Part shown: in pieces, positions 50,944 through 59,164 of the stretch
Position numbering within the stretch: position 1 is the first letter of the stretch
Layout: the number at the start of each line of letters is the position of its first letter
Source of the DNA: CAZDWZ01 sp964509425
Lineage (GTDB): Bacteria; Bdellovibrionota_C; UBA2361; SZUA-149; CAZDWZ01
NCBI GenBank assembly: GCA_964509425.1
Contig: CAZDWZ010000003.1
Span: 124,001-188,000, forward strand
Direction: 5' to 3'
Length of the DNA stretch: 64,000 nt
Made by a program: the position numbers and the translations under genes
The notes under the pieces: generated by a model
Told to the model about the DNA's origin: nothing
Seen by the model: the letters and a program-made list of their open reading frames with translations, nothing else
The model's database searches: none

Positions 50944-52137
50944 ATGACCAAGCAGACCATAATTTTCTTTACGGCAATCAACTTCCTGAACTACTTCGAC
51001 CGGTACCTTGTTGCCGGGCTCTTGCCGGTACTGAAGTCGGAGATGTCGCTTACCTATGAGCAGGGCGGGCGCCTGGTCTCGTCATTCGTGTTCGGATACT
51101 TTTTATTCTCACCGGTTTTCGGAGTGCTCGGTGATCGATACAACCGGCCGAAGCTTATGGCGCTCGGAGTCGCTCTCTGGAGCATCGCGACTATCGGCAC
51201 GGGACTCGCATGGAGCTTCGGATCATTCCTTCTGATTCGCCTGTTCGTTGGTATAGGTGAAGCGAGCTTCGGGACGATTTCACCCGGGTTTGTAAAGGAT
51301 CGCGAACCCGATCCTATAAAACTGAATTCGGCACTCTCCATCTTTTATTCTGCGATCCCGGTGGGCTCCGCACTCGCTTACGTTTTCGCCGGCCAGGTCG
51401 AGAAATATCTCTCTTGGAAATACGTCTTTCTTTTCGGCGGTGTCCCTGGACTGCTTCTCGCGCCATTTTTGCTTCGCTTCAGTGACATCAGAACCGAAAA
51501 GGTGGAAATCGTTCCGGTAAAGAAAGGATTGAAAGCGATTTCAAAGAAGCCTCTTCTTCTTGCCGCCATCGCCGGCTACATGATGAACTCGTTCGCGTTA
51601 AACGGCATCGCCGCCTTCATTGCTGATTACGGTGTAAAGATTGGATTTACGCTGGAGCAAATTACCTTTCGCTTTGGAGCAATTCTGGTCGTCAGCGGCT
51701 TCCTTGGTACCATAGTCGGAGGACGGCTCTCATCGTTGATTGCCTCGAGATCGGATCGCCCGCTCGCAAGTATGATGAAGTTTATTGGCTTTTCATCGCT
51801 CGCGGCCGTACCGCTTCTTGGTCTTGTTTTCCTCGTTCAGTCACATTGGACATTTCTCCTCCTCTGTTTTTTCGTTGAGACTCTGGTCTTTGCCGGAACT
51901 GCTCCGGTGAACTCCGTTATCGTTTCCTCGTCGCCGTCGGGAATGGTGACGCTCACCCAAGGTGTTACCATCTTCCTCCTCAACTTCTTCGGTGCACTTC
52001 TCGCCCCTTGGTTCATCGGACTTACCGCCGACGCCTATGGTCTCAGCTCCGCGATGCAGCTGACGACCGCGGCACTTTTCTGCTGCTCCATATTCTGGAT
52101 TTCAGGCGCACGATTCGGCAGGGTCGTTTCAAAATGA
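50944..52137 (+). CDS. major facilitator superfamily transporter
   Basis: 397-residue inner-membrane transporter with 12 helices. Typical start NFLNYFDRYLVAGLLPVLKSEMSLTYEQGGRLVSSFVFGYFLFSPVFGVLGDRYNRPKLMALG (shown in parts: NYFDRYLVAGLLP, GDRYNRPKLMALG); the second part is MFS motif A (G-x-x-x-D-R-x-x-R). This sequence resembles spinster-like and related MFS carriers, substrate unknown. Its TGA overlaps the ATG of the next gene (ATGA), so both are co-translated. Confidence 0.9.
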   Translation: MTKQTIIFFTAINFLNYFDRYLVAGLLPVLKSEMSLTYEQGGRLVSSFVFGYFLFSPVFGVLGDRYNRPKLMALGVALWSIATIGTGLAWSFGSFLLIRLFVGIGEASFGTISPGFVKDREPDPIKLNSALSIFYSAIPVGSALAYVFAGQVEKYLSWKYVFLFGGVPGLLLAPFLLRFSDIRTEKVEIVPVKKGLKAISKKPLLLAAIAGYMMNSFALNGIAAFIADYGVKIGFTLEQITFRFGAILVVSGFLGTIVGGRLSSLIASRSDRPLASMMKFIGFSSLAAVPLLGLVFLVQSHWTFLLLCFFVETLVFAGTAPVNSVIVSSSPSGMVTLTQGVTIFLLNFFGALLAPWFIGLTADAYGLSSAMQLTTAALFCCSIFWISGARFGRVVSK

Positions 52138-53321
52138 AATCCATCGGGAAGCTTTGGGCGACGGGCTTTGGTTTTCTCGTCTTGGTGACTGTCCTCGCGG
52201 CGGGTTACGCGAATGCCGATCGCTGCGCGGGCTTCGACGAGCTCGTAGGAAAAGTCAGGGCCGTGCGGGGTCTTGAACCGCTGAAGCCTCTCTCGTGCCG
52301 TGAGAGCGCGGAGGCCGAGATACGGTCGTCTCCGTATTTCATCGAAGCGGTTCAGGCCATGCAGAAATGGCTTTCGGAAGACGAGGTTATCTATAAGATT
52401 CTTGGCTTTGTGCCGGAGGCCTATCCCTACCGTCAATGCGTGCTCCATCTCGGAGCTCCCACGCCGGATGCGCTCTATGTCGGGGACACCGGCGTTATTC
52501 TCGTGAACCAACGGTCTCGATCTGCACCTGAGCGGCTCGTGATGGAGATCGTTCGAGCTCTTCAAGATCAGCATTTTCAGTCGAGAGAGAAAGAGCGAGC
52601 TTCGAGAGTTTCAACCGATCGTTCGCTGGCATTACGTGGTGTGCTGGACGGTGAGGGGATTCACGTCGCGAGACAAGTGACGAATGCCTGGACGATTGAG
52701 GAGAGTACCGCTCCGGCGCCGGTGGTCGAGCTCGCTGCCGGATGTTTTCCGCCTCAATCGCTTCTCTTCATTTCGGAATTTCCCCAACAGTTTGGCTCGC
52801 TATTAGTAGGAGCGGCACGGAGAAAGAACGAAGCGGAAGGGGAGAACCTCCTGATGCAAAAGCCCCCAACTTCCACGAAACAAGTTCTCTACAAGACCGA
52901 CTTCGCAGACGCTCCGCTCGAAATGCAGCCTGTCCCTGTACCACAGCTTCCGGAGGTGTTTCAGAACAAGCTCTTTACTTTAGCTCACGAGGATATATTG
53001 GGTGAATATTTCATTCGCACACTGCTCCGTGAGTATCTCGGTTCTGCTTCGGCGCTAAATGCCGCGCGGGGGTGGACGGGCGATCATGTGGGACTCTATA
53101 AAAATCCGAAGGGAGATCACCTGCTGCTTTGGGAGTCGCGGTGGATCTCGAGGGATGATGCGCGGGAGTTTTTTCAAGCGTTTCGCATCTCGTTGGGAAT
53201 TCGATACAACGTGGATATTGCGCGCACCTTAGAGAGCTTCGTCTTTCAGAGCGGAAACCAGACCCGCTACGAGGTCAAGCTAAACGGAAAGGAAGTCTCG
53301 ATCGTTGCCCTCCGAGGCTAG
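52134..53321 (+). CDS. exported protein of unknown function
   Basis: 395-residue protein starting MKSIGKLWATGFGFLVLVTVLAAG at an ATG overlapping the MFS stop; a signal peptide or N-terminal anchor covers residues 1-28. A helical region (RLVMEIVRALQDQHFQ, LRGVLDGEGIHVARQV) has the layout of metallopeptidase-like domains (helix, then D-G-E-G), but no HExxH motif can be seen, so activity is doubtful. The C-terminal part is a beta/alpha mixture. Co-translated with the transporter. No family recognised. Confidence 0.6.
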   Translation: MKSIGKLWATGFGFLVLVTVLAAGYANADRCAGFDELVGKVRAVRGLEPLKPLSCRESAEAEIRSSPYFIEAVQAMQKWLSEDEVIYKILGFVPEAYPYRQCVLHLGAPTPDALYVGDTGVILVNQRSRSAPERLVMEIVRALQDQHFQSREKERASRVSTDRSLALRGVLDGEGIHVARQVTNAWTIEESTAPAPVVELAAGCFPPQSLLFISEFPQQFGSLLVGAARRKNEAEGENLLMQKPPTSTKQVLYKTDFADAPLEMQPVPVPQLPEVFQNKLFTLAHEDILGEYFIRTLLREYLGSASALNAARGWTGDHVGLYKNPKGDHLLLWESRWISRDDAREFFQAFRISLGIRYNVDIARTLESFVFQSGNQTRYEVKLNGKEVSIVALRG

Positions 53322-53322
53322 A

Positions 53323-53411
53323 CTCTGTGCCTCTGTGGTTCAACAGGCATCGCGAGCGAGGTCATTGCGACGCGGTGATTCGTTAGCTCATTGAACCGCA
53401 GAGGCACAGAG
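53323..53411. repeat. CCACAGAG-type inverted repeat, copy 2
   Basis: Left arm CTCTGTGCCTCTGTGGTTCAA (53323-53343) and right arm TTGAACCGCAGAGGCACAGAG (53391-53411) match at 20 of 21 positions around a 47-nt loop. It is built of the same CAGAG/CTCTG units as the element at 10892-10965. Situated between two genes, after the stop of the exported protein gene. Confidence 0.7.
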
Positions 53412-53453
53412 ACACAGAGAAAGAACAGTGTTGCAATTTGCTGCGGAGCCACC

Positions 53454-53762
53454 ATGAATTTTGAAGACTTCCTTCACTCTCTCGATGACGACGCAGTGTC
53501 TCGCGATGTGGCTGTTTGCCCGCCGCTTCATGCGCTCTGGTGCGAGAAGAAGGGCGATTGGAATCGTGCGCACCAGTTGGTGCAGGATGCATCGCGCGGC
53601 GACGAAGCATGGGTCCATGCGTATCTTCATCGCAAGGAAGGCGATAACTCGAACGCCGCCTATTGGTATCGAGCGGCAGGAAAGCCGGTTTGTCGGGTGT
53701 CGCTCGATGAGGAGTGGCAGGAGATCGCGAAGGGGCTCCTCGTCGGACTCGAGAAAGATTAA
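53454..53762 (+). CDS. small conserved hypothetical protein
   Basis: 102-residue cytoplasmic protein. The frame begins at ATG 53454 (MNFEDFLHSLDDDA); upstream codons lie in the repeat. Visible: LHALWCEKKGDWNRAHQLVQDA and HAYLHRKEGDNSNAAYWYRAAGKP, two TPR-like helix-turn-helix units with W, H, H-x-x-R patterns, and VSLDEEWQEIAKGLL at the end. I have seen this HAYLHRKEGDxxNAxYWYRxAG pattern in short conserved hypothetical proteins of many phyla. Function unknown. GGAGCCACC precedes the start. Confidence 0.7.
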   Translation: MNFEDFLHSLDDDAVSRDVAVCPPLHALWCEKKGDWNRAHQLVQDASRGDEAWVHAYLHRKEGDNSNAAYWYRAAGKPVCRVSLDEEWQEIAKGLLVGLEKD

Positions 53763-53805
53763 ATTCGATTTCCGCGACGAAGTATTTCGCCAAAAGCAAA
53801 TTTAA

Positions 53806-54690
53806 TCAGAGCATTCCAACCAGTGCTCTCGAGATACGATCGGTTAGCGCTTCCTTGTTCAGCGTATAGAGGTGAATTCCGGGAGCGCCGCCTTCCAATA
53901 GCATTTTGCACTGGTTTATGGCGTACTCCGCACCCCAATCGACCAGCGCTTCGGCATCCTTTGCCAGGCGATCGACGTTCTCCCGGACCGCCGTGGGAAC
54001 AGTCGCCCCCGTCAGATTCACAAAGCGGTCGAGCTGACCGGCACCTGAGATAGGAAGGATACCGGGAACGATCGGAATGTTGATTCCGAGTGCTCTCGTT
54101 TTCTCGACGAAGCGAAAATATACGGTCGGCTCGAAAAAGAGCTGCGTAAGAATCACCTGTGCTCCCGCATCTACCTTTTTCTTCAGATACTCGAGGTCGG
54201 ACGTCGGCGATGCCGCATCCCGATGAGTCTCCGGATATCCAGCGACTGCAACTTCAAAGGCGCCCTTCCCCGCGACATACTGGGTGAATTCGAGCGCGTT
54301 CTCAAAGCCCTTTTCTGCAAAATCGTCGGGGTTTAAATTCTTGGAAGGATCGCCGCGAAGCGCGAGCACCAGCCTGATCCCGTTTTTCGCGAGCTCATCG
54401 AGCGAAGCATCAATTTCGTCCTTCGTGAGACCCCAGCAGGTTTGATGGGCGATGACTCGCAGTCCCAAATCCCGCCGGGAATAGTTGACGAGCGCCTTGC
54501 TCAGATCGCGCTTTGCCGATTCGGCACCTGAGGTGACGGTCACGTATGACGGATTAAACTTAGCCACCGAAGCGATGACCCGCCGAGCTTCGGGAAGCTC
54601 TTGTTCACTTCGAGGGGGGAAGAATTCGAACGACAACGTTCGCTTCGGTTGAGCGTAAAGACTTGCAAAAAACATCCGTTGATTAATCAT
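53806..54690 (-). CDS. metF: 5,10-methylenetetrahydrofolate reductase
   Basis: FAD enzyme that reduces 5,10-methylene-THF to 5-methyl-THF for methionine synthesis. 294 residues, normal length, TIM-barrel. Conserved motifs: RTLSFEFFPPRSEQELPEARRV (the EFFPP start), SYVTVTSGAESAKRDL, LVLALRGDPSKN (folate/FAD region, the RGDPP site), GYPETHRDA, AQVILTQLFFEPTVYFRFVE (TQxFF), and PIVPGILPI. The enzyme is soluble and cytoplasmic. Single gene, convergent with the small conserved gene. Confidence 0.95.
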   Translation of the reverse strand: MINQRMFFASLYAQPKRTLSFEFFPPRSEQELPEARRVIASVAKFNPSYVTVTSGAESAKRDLSKALVNYSRRDLGLRVIAHQTCWGLTKDEIDASLDELAKNGIRLVLALRGDPSKNLNPDDFAEKGFENALEFTQYVAGKGAFEVAVAGYPETHRDAASPTSDLEYLKKKVDAGAQVILTQLFFEPTVYFRFVEKTRALGINIPIVPGILPISGAGQLDRFVNLTGATVPTAVRENVDRLAKDAEALVDWGAEYAINQCKMLLEGGAPGIHLYTLNKEALTDRISRALVGML

Positions 54691-54748
54691 CGAACGGCGG
54701 TTTCATGCAAGCCCGAAGGGAAGCAAATCCATGGGCGGGGAGCTTCGG

Positions 54749-55360
54749 CTATCCGCCGAAAATCGCCCTCCAGATCTGCTTCAACAGAGGCACTCGGCGA
54801 TTCGGGTCTTTGCCCTTGTCGTCGCCCGTCTTCTCCTTCTGCAGATCGAGAACGCCTCCCGCTTCCGGCTTCTTCTTCGAGGACGAGAACCACGGATTCA
54901 ACGGAGCATCCTGAATAGACTTTGCTTTTCGCTCGGTGCGAACCGCCGAAGCTCTTGATTTTTTCGCTGCAAGCTGGCGTCTTTCGTAGTCTTTCTTGGC
55001 CTTATCAAGCGCGCGCTTTTGGGCCTTCACCTCTTTGTCGCGCCACTTCATGTATTTCTTGTAGTAGTCGGCTTCAGCTTTTTGCTGTTCTTCAATCTGG
55101 CGCGAGGAGTCGAGAGAGTTCCCGCGGCTTCCGAGATTCGGATTGGAGCGGCCGGCAATCTGGGCGCTGCTCGGGTATCGCATGAACAGATTCATCCGCG
55201 GGCGTACCCGCAGCCGGGCCCGTATTCTCTGGCGGCCCCGGAGGAGCACCCCGGCTTCTGCAGAGGGCAACAAGCCTGCGTCGAACGAGTAGTCCGTATC
55301 GATCGAGAAGAATGTGAGGAGAAAAAGAAAGGAAATGAATATCGTAAATGCGCGCTTCAT
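54749..55360 (-). CDS. exported basic protein, unknown function
   Basis: 203-residue protein starting at ATG 55360 (MKRAFTIFISFLFLLTFFSIDTD), a signal peptide of about 22-25 residues. The mature part is very basic and repetitive: RGRQRIRARLRVRPRMN, then a helical stretch of Lys/Asp/Ala (KEVKAQKRALDKAKKDYERRQLAAKK), ending in a Pro/Lys linker. The long charged helix could be a coiled coil. No family recognised. The CGCCCTCC run before the ATG (read as GGAGGGCG on the coding strand) is a good ribosome-binding site. Confidence 0.5.
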   Translation of the reverse strand: MKRAFTIFISFLFLLTFFSIDTDYSFDAGLLPSAEAGVLLRGRQRIRARLRVRPRMNLFMRYPSSAQIAGRSNPNLGSRGNSLDSSRQIEEQQKAEADYYKKYMKWRDKEVKAQKRALDKAKKDYERRQLAAKKSRASAVRTERKAKSIQDAPLNPWFSSSKKKPEAGGVLDLQKEKTGDDKGKDPNRRVPLLKQIWRAIFGG

Positions 55361-55577
55361 TTCGCCCTCCAACAGGCTGTTAGTTGCCTTAAAATACTAG
55401 TTTTTCCGAAATAACTCAAGGCGTGAGAGCGAAATGTAACCGTCGCCCTGGCGCTCGGAAAAGCCTTAGCGCCATCGGGGGGTTAGCTGTTCGCTTCGGG
55501 ATCGCTTATACTCGGGCGGAGCTGACGGCGGGCTTGAAATAATCGCCGGAATTCGGATTTCAGGAAGACTTACACTG

Positions 55578-56384
55578 ATGCGTCTCACGGATTTTCCAAG
55601 CTTATTGCGGCAGATTCTTCTGTTATTGCTGCTCCCGGCGGTCTGTTACGGACAGGGGAAGAAGTCGGGCGGCCGGGATAATCCATTCAACTGGCAGGAA
55701 GTGGCCCCGGGCGTCAGTGTCGGCGATTATCGTCTGAACAGCCAAACGGCCATATTTCCCCCCCCTGTCGTCCTCGTTAAGATTTCACCGAAAGCCATTC
55801 GCTTTCAGGTGGTCCGGGTTCCAGGCTCCAACCCCTCCGATCTGCAGTCGATGACGCGCTCGGTGAATGGTGTTGCCGGAATCAACGCCAATTTTTTCGA
55901 CGAATTTCACCAACCGCTCGGGCTCATTATCTCCTCGGGAAAACAGCTTCACGCGCTGCAACGCGGTGGGTCGGTGCTCACAGGGATATTCATGGTCAAG
56001 GATGATGTCCCGACGATTCTTCATCGGGACGACTTTTCGCCAAAGGATGTTCAGCTCGCGATTCAGGCGGGACCTCGGCTTATAGCCAACGGGAAGCCGG
56101 TCCAGATCCGATCCGACCAGGAGTCGAGCCGACGTTCCGGAGTTGCGATTTGCGGTGATGGTTCCGTGATCTTCTACGCCACCATGCTCCGGTTTCCCGG
56201 CGCTACTTTGCAAGATGTGATCGGGATGCTCCTTGATCCAGCGCTCAACGTTCGGGATGCGCTCAACTTGGATGGCGGCGGCTCCTCGCAGCTTTTCGTT
56301 GAGCGAGTCGACGGGAAGCAGGAAGAGATATTTGTTCGAGGCGCGGATAGCGTTCCTGTCGGTCTCATCGCGAAGGCGAAATAA
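55578..56384 (+). CDS. exported phosphodiester glycosidase (NAGPA-type)
   Basis: 268-residue exported protein of the NAGPA family (phosphodiester alpha-GlcNAcase-like), which removes GlcNAc from phosphodiesters or acts in cell-wall and exopolysaccharide modification in bacteria. Signal peptide MRLTDFPSLLRQILLLLLLPAVCYGQ. Family motifs: GVAGINANFFDEFHQPLGLIISSGK, AIQAGPRLIANGKPVQIRSD, then RSGVAICGDGSV and ALNLDGGGSSQLFV (the strongly conserved NLDGGGSS). The full domain is present. The substrate in this organism is not known. Confidence 0.88.
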   Translation: MRLTDFPSLLRQILLLLLLPAVCYGQGKKSGGRDNPFNWQEVAPGVSVGDYRLNSQTAIFPPPVVLVKISPKAIRFQVVRVPGSNPSDLQSMTRSVNGVAGINANFFDEFHQPLGLIISSGKQLHALQRGGSVLTGIFMVKDDVPTILHRDDFSPKDVQLAIQAGPRLIANGKPVQIRSDQESSRRSGVAICGDGSVIFYATMLRFPGATLQDVIGMLLDPALNVRDALNLDGGGSSQLFVERVDGKQEEIFVRGADSVPVGLIAKAK

Positions 56385-56402
56385 AGCAACGTCGTGATTC
56401 CG

Positions 56403-57134
56403 ATGTCGGATGAAATACTAAAAAGCTTTCTTGATCCACGCCGCCTTCAGCGACTCGAGGACGTGGCGCGAAACAGAACGAGCACCCTGACCGTCGTTCT
56501 TGATCGTGTGCACAATGCCCACAATATTTCCGCCGTTCTCAGAAGTGCCGATGCATTCGGACTCTCGGATGTTCATGTGATCGGGGAGCTGGAGGTAAGT
56601 CAGGGAATCGCTCTCGGAACGAATGAATGGCTCCGCATTCATCAGCACCAGTCCGCCGGGGAGGCGTGCACCAAGCTGATGGACGATGGATTTCAGCTCG
56701 TTGTCACTGCGCCGGAGCCGCAGGCAGATCGACTCCCTAAGACTGGGGCTGCCTCGCTTCCCGTGTACGAGCTGCCGTTTCATAAGAAGTTGGCTCTTGT
56801 GTTCGGTAACGAGAAAAGCGGAGTCAGCCAAGAGCTTTTCGAGGCTGCCACCCTTCATGCTTTCATTCCCATGCTTGGGTTTGTCGAAAGCTTCAATATC
56901 TCGGTGGCGTGTGCGATTTGTCTTTTTTGTTCCACCGTCGGAATATCGGGATCAAATCGCCGCGTTGCGGTGCTTGACGAAGAGGAAAGGCAGAGACTGA
57001 TGTCGGAATGGTTGATGCGCAATTTCCGGCACGCTGATCGGATTGAACGAGATCTTCGGCGGCGCTCCGAGCATCAGCGGCAAGAAGCCGATGAGGCGAA
57101 GGGAGAAGGACACGGACCCGATGATACAAACTGA
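56403..57134 (+). CDS. TrmH-type tRNA (Gm18) 2'-O-methyltransferase, SPOUT fold
   Basis: S-adenosylmethionine-dependent tRNA/rRNA ribose methyltransferase of the SpoU (TrmH) family, 243 residues, trefoil-knot SPOUT fold. Motifs: VVLDRVHNAHNISAVLRSADAFG (motif 1, N-x-G/x-x-x-R), VFGNEKSGVSQE (motif 2), IPMLGFVESFNISVACAICL (motif 3, knot). A C-terminal helical extension (EEERQRLMSEWLMRNFRHADRIERDLRRRSEHQ) agrees with TrmH. Start ATG 56403; an in-frame GTG is 9 nt upstream. The tail overlaps the next gene by 14 nt. Confidence 0.9.
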   Translation: MSDEILKSFLDPRRLQRLEDVARNRTSTLTVVLDRVHNAHNISAVLRSADAFGLSDVHVIGELEVSQGIALGTNEWLRIHQHQSAGEACTKLMDDGFQLVVTAPEPQADRLPKTGAASLPVYELPFHKKLALVFGNEKSGVSQELFEAATLHAFIPMLGFVESFNISVACAICLFCSTVGISGSNRRVAVLDEEERQRLMSEWLMRNFRHADRIERDLRRRSEHQRQEADEAKGEGHGPDDTN

Positions 57135-57597
57135 ACGTTACGTACCGTGGATTCCGCTCCCGAACGTCAATGGTGCGTTCGAGCTCGAAACCGTCGTTGA
57201 TGACGAAGACGGTTTCCATATTACGCTCTCAAATGACACTGGGCGCCGGCTTCGGGTGGACTTCCGATCGGCCCTCGCCTATCGTCTTACCGGCCGTGCA
57301 ATTCTCGGTGCCCGAGGACTTAGTGGCAACGGGGAAATCGGAGACGTGCTTCGCGGCGAAAACGGGCCGTTTTTTACGGTTCAAAGCTCGGCCTGGGCTC
57401 TCGAGAGCTCGGCTTCGGCCGGGTTTGCGTCGTCCGGCCGAGATGGAACCACGGTTCCGGAAGGAGAGAAAGTGCCGCTCGCGGACGAAGCTTTGACCCA
57501 TTATGTGTTTGTGTTGGAGGGTGAGCTGATAGAGGTGCTGTGCGATGAGGAACCCAACATCGCGTGGCTGAATACCCTCTTTGGCGATGCGATTTGA
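57121..57597 (+). CDS. hypothetical protein (beta-rich)
   Basis: 158-residue frame from ATG 57121, overlapping the end of the TrmH gene. Beta-rich strands (FELETVVDDEDGFHITLSN, GRRLRVDFRSALAYRLTGRAILG) and later helices (EALTHYVFVLEGELIEVLCDEEPNIAWL). No signal peptide. No recognised family; the frame is consistently coding and the gene is followed 53 nt later by the E2 gene. Confidence 0.55.
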   Translation: MIQTERYVPWIPLPNVNGAFELETVVDDEDGFHITLSNDTGRRLRVDFRSALAYRLTGRAILGARGLSGNGEIGDVLRGENGPFFTVQSSAWALESSASAGFASSGRDGTTVPEGEKVPLADEALTHYVFVLEGELIEVLCDEEPNIAWLNTLFGDAI

Positions 57598-57650
57598 ACG
57601 TGTTAGCATCCCGCCCGCACTTTTTACTGAGCTGAAAAGGAGGAAATTTC

Positions 57651-59033
57651 ATGGCAGTTGATATCACCATGCCGCAGTTGAGCGACACGATGAGCGAGGG
57701 GACTATCCTCAATTGGCTCAAGCAGGAAGGTGACGCGGTAAAGCGCGGTGAAGCGCTCGCAGAGGTCGCAACCGACAAGGCGGATCTCGAAATCGAATCC
57801 TTTCACGAAGGCACGCTCTTAAAAATCTGCGCGCCGAAAGGCACCACCGTTAAAGTCGGATCAATCATCGCCGTCGTCGGTGATAAGGGGGCTGATGCCG
57901 GTGCCTCGAAGCCCGTCGCGGCAGCGCCTCAGCCGCCTGCTCCTCAACCAGCTCCTTCACAGCCGGCGCCCCAGGCCCCGGCAGCGACGCAACAAGTTTC
58001 TTTCGCTTCCGCTCCGGCATCCGGTGCGGGAATGATGAATATCGAACCGGCACCGCCAGTGATGCCGAAACCGGTGAATTACTCTCAATCAAACGGAAAC
58101 GGGGTGAACGCCGACTCGGGTGCCGACTCGGATCGAGTGAAAGTATCTCCTCTGGCGAGAAATCTTGCGAATAATCTCGGGGTCGACCTCGGAGCGGTCT
58201 CCGGAAGTGGCGACGGTGGAAGAATCGTCAAGCGCGATATCGAAAAGGCCGTGGGCCGGGAATTGGGCTCCACTCAAGACTCGCCTGCTCCTGCTGCTCC
58301 GGCACCGTTTGCCGTCCGGCAAGACAGTCCTCCGCGGGTGGTTTCTGAAGGCGTGGCATCGACCGAGCAGCTTTCACGCATGCGGCAGACGATTGCCGCG
58401 CGAATGGTTGAGAGCACGACGACTATTCCGCACTTCTACGTAACCTCGAAGATTCTTGTCGATTCCTTGAGTAAGATGCGCCAGAGCTTGAAGCCGCTCC
58501 CACAGTACGAAGGGCTCACTTACAATCACCTGATTGTAAAAGCTGCTGCGCTCGCGCTTCGAGTTGTTCCAAGGATCAATGCGTCGTTCCAAAACAACAG
58601 TTTGGTTCAGCCGCCGGCAGTGAATGTCGGAATCGTGACAGCAGTGCCGGATGGACTTTTGATTCCCGTATTGAAGGGCGCGGACCAGCTCTCGCTTGCT
58701 GATATCGTCGCCGAGGGCCGAGCTCTTGTTCAACGAGCGCGCTCAGGCCGTCCGAAGGCTGATGATCTGGTCGGAGGGACGTTCAGCATTTCGAACATGG
58801 GCATTTTTGGAGTCGAGAGCTTTACCGCAATCATCTCGCCTGGACAGGGCGCCATTCTCGCGGTCAGTCCGATTCAAGAAGAAGCGATTGTTGTCGATGG
58901 CCAGGTGAAAGTCGGCTCGGTTATGCGTCTTTCGTTGTCGGTCGATCATCGAATCATTGACGGAGTTATCGCAGGAGAGTTCCTTACCGAGATGAAGCGG
59001 CTTCTCGAGGATCCAGTCTTGCTGCTCGCGTAA
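57651..59033 (+). CDS. dihydrolipoamide acetyltransferase, E2 of a 2-oxo acid (pyruvate-type) dehydrogenase complex
   Basis: 460-residue E2 enzyme that transfers an acyl group to CoA via its lipoyl arm. Domains in order: lipoyl domain (residues 1-80) with EVATDKADLEI (lipoyl Lys about 43), Pro/Ala-rich linker (85-165), peripheral-subunit-binding domain (about 163-200, VSPLARNLANNLGVDLGAVSGSGDGGRIVKRDIEKA, seen in parts), and catalytic chloramphenicol-acetyltransferase-like domain (about 235-460) ending with DHRIIDG (H and D of the active site). The AAAGGAGGAAATTT ribosome-binding site is perfect. E1 and E3 genes are not in the window. Its product is the main substrate of the LipB-LipA enzyme encoded next. 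Confidence 0.95.
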   Translation: MAVDITMPQLSDTMSEGTILNWLKQEGDAVKRGEALAEVATDKADLEIESFHEGTLLKICAPKGTTVKVGSIIAVVGDKGADAGASKPVAAAPQPPAPQPAPSQPAPQAPAATQQVSFASAPASGAGMMNIEPAPPVMPKPVNYSQSNGNGVNADSGADSDRVKVSPLARNLANNLGVDLGAVSGSGDGGRIVKRDIEKAVGRELGSTQDSPAPAAPAPFAVRQDSPPRVVSEGVASTEQLSRMRQTIAARMVESTTTIPHFYVTSKILVDSLSKMRQSLKPLPQYEGLTYNHLIVKAAALALRVVPRINASFQNNSLVQPPAVNVGIVTAVPDGLLIPVLKGADQLSLADIVAEGRALVQRARSGRPKADDLVGGTFSISNMGIFGVESFTAIISPGQGAILAVSPIQEEAIVVDGQVKVGSVMRLSLSVDHRIIDGVIAGEFLTEMKRLLEDPVLLLA

Positions 59034-59164
59034 CCGACCCTGTCCGATGAATTCGTGAAACACGTTACGGATTCATCGTGGCTCTGTTCGGTCCGCCGAA
59101 TGCGCTTATTGCCGAGTTGTTTTGGGTTTATGCGCGACACGGGCCGGGTATCCCAGATTATGGT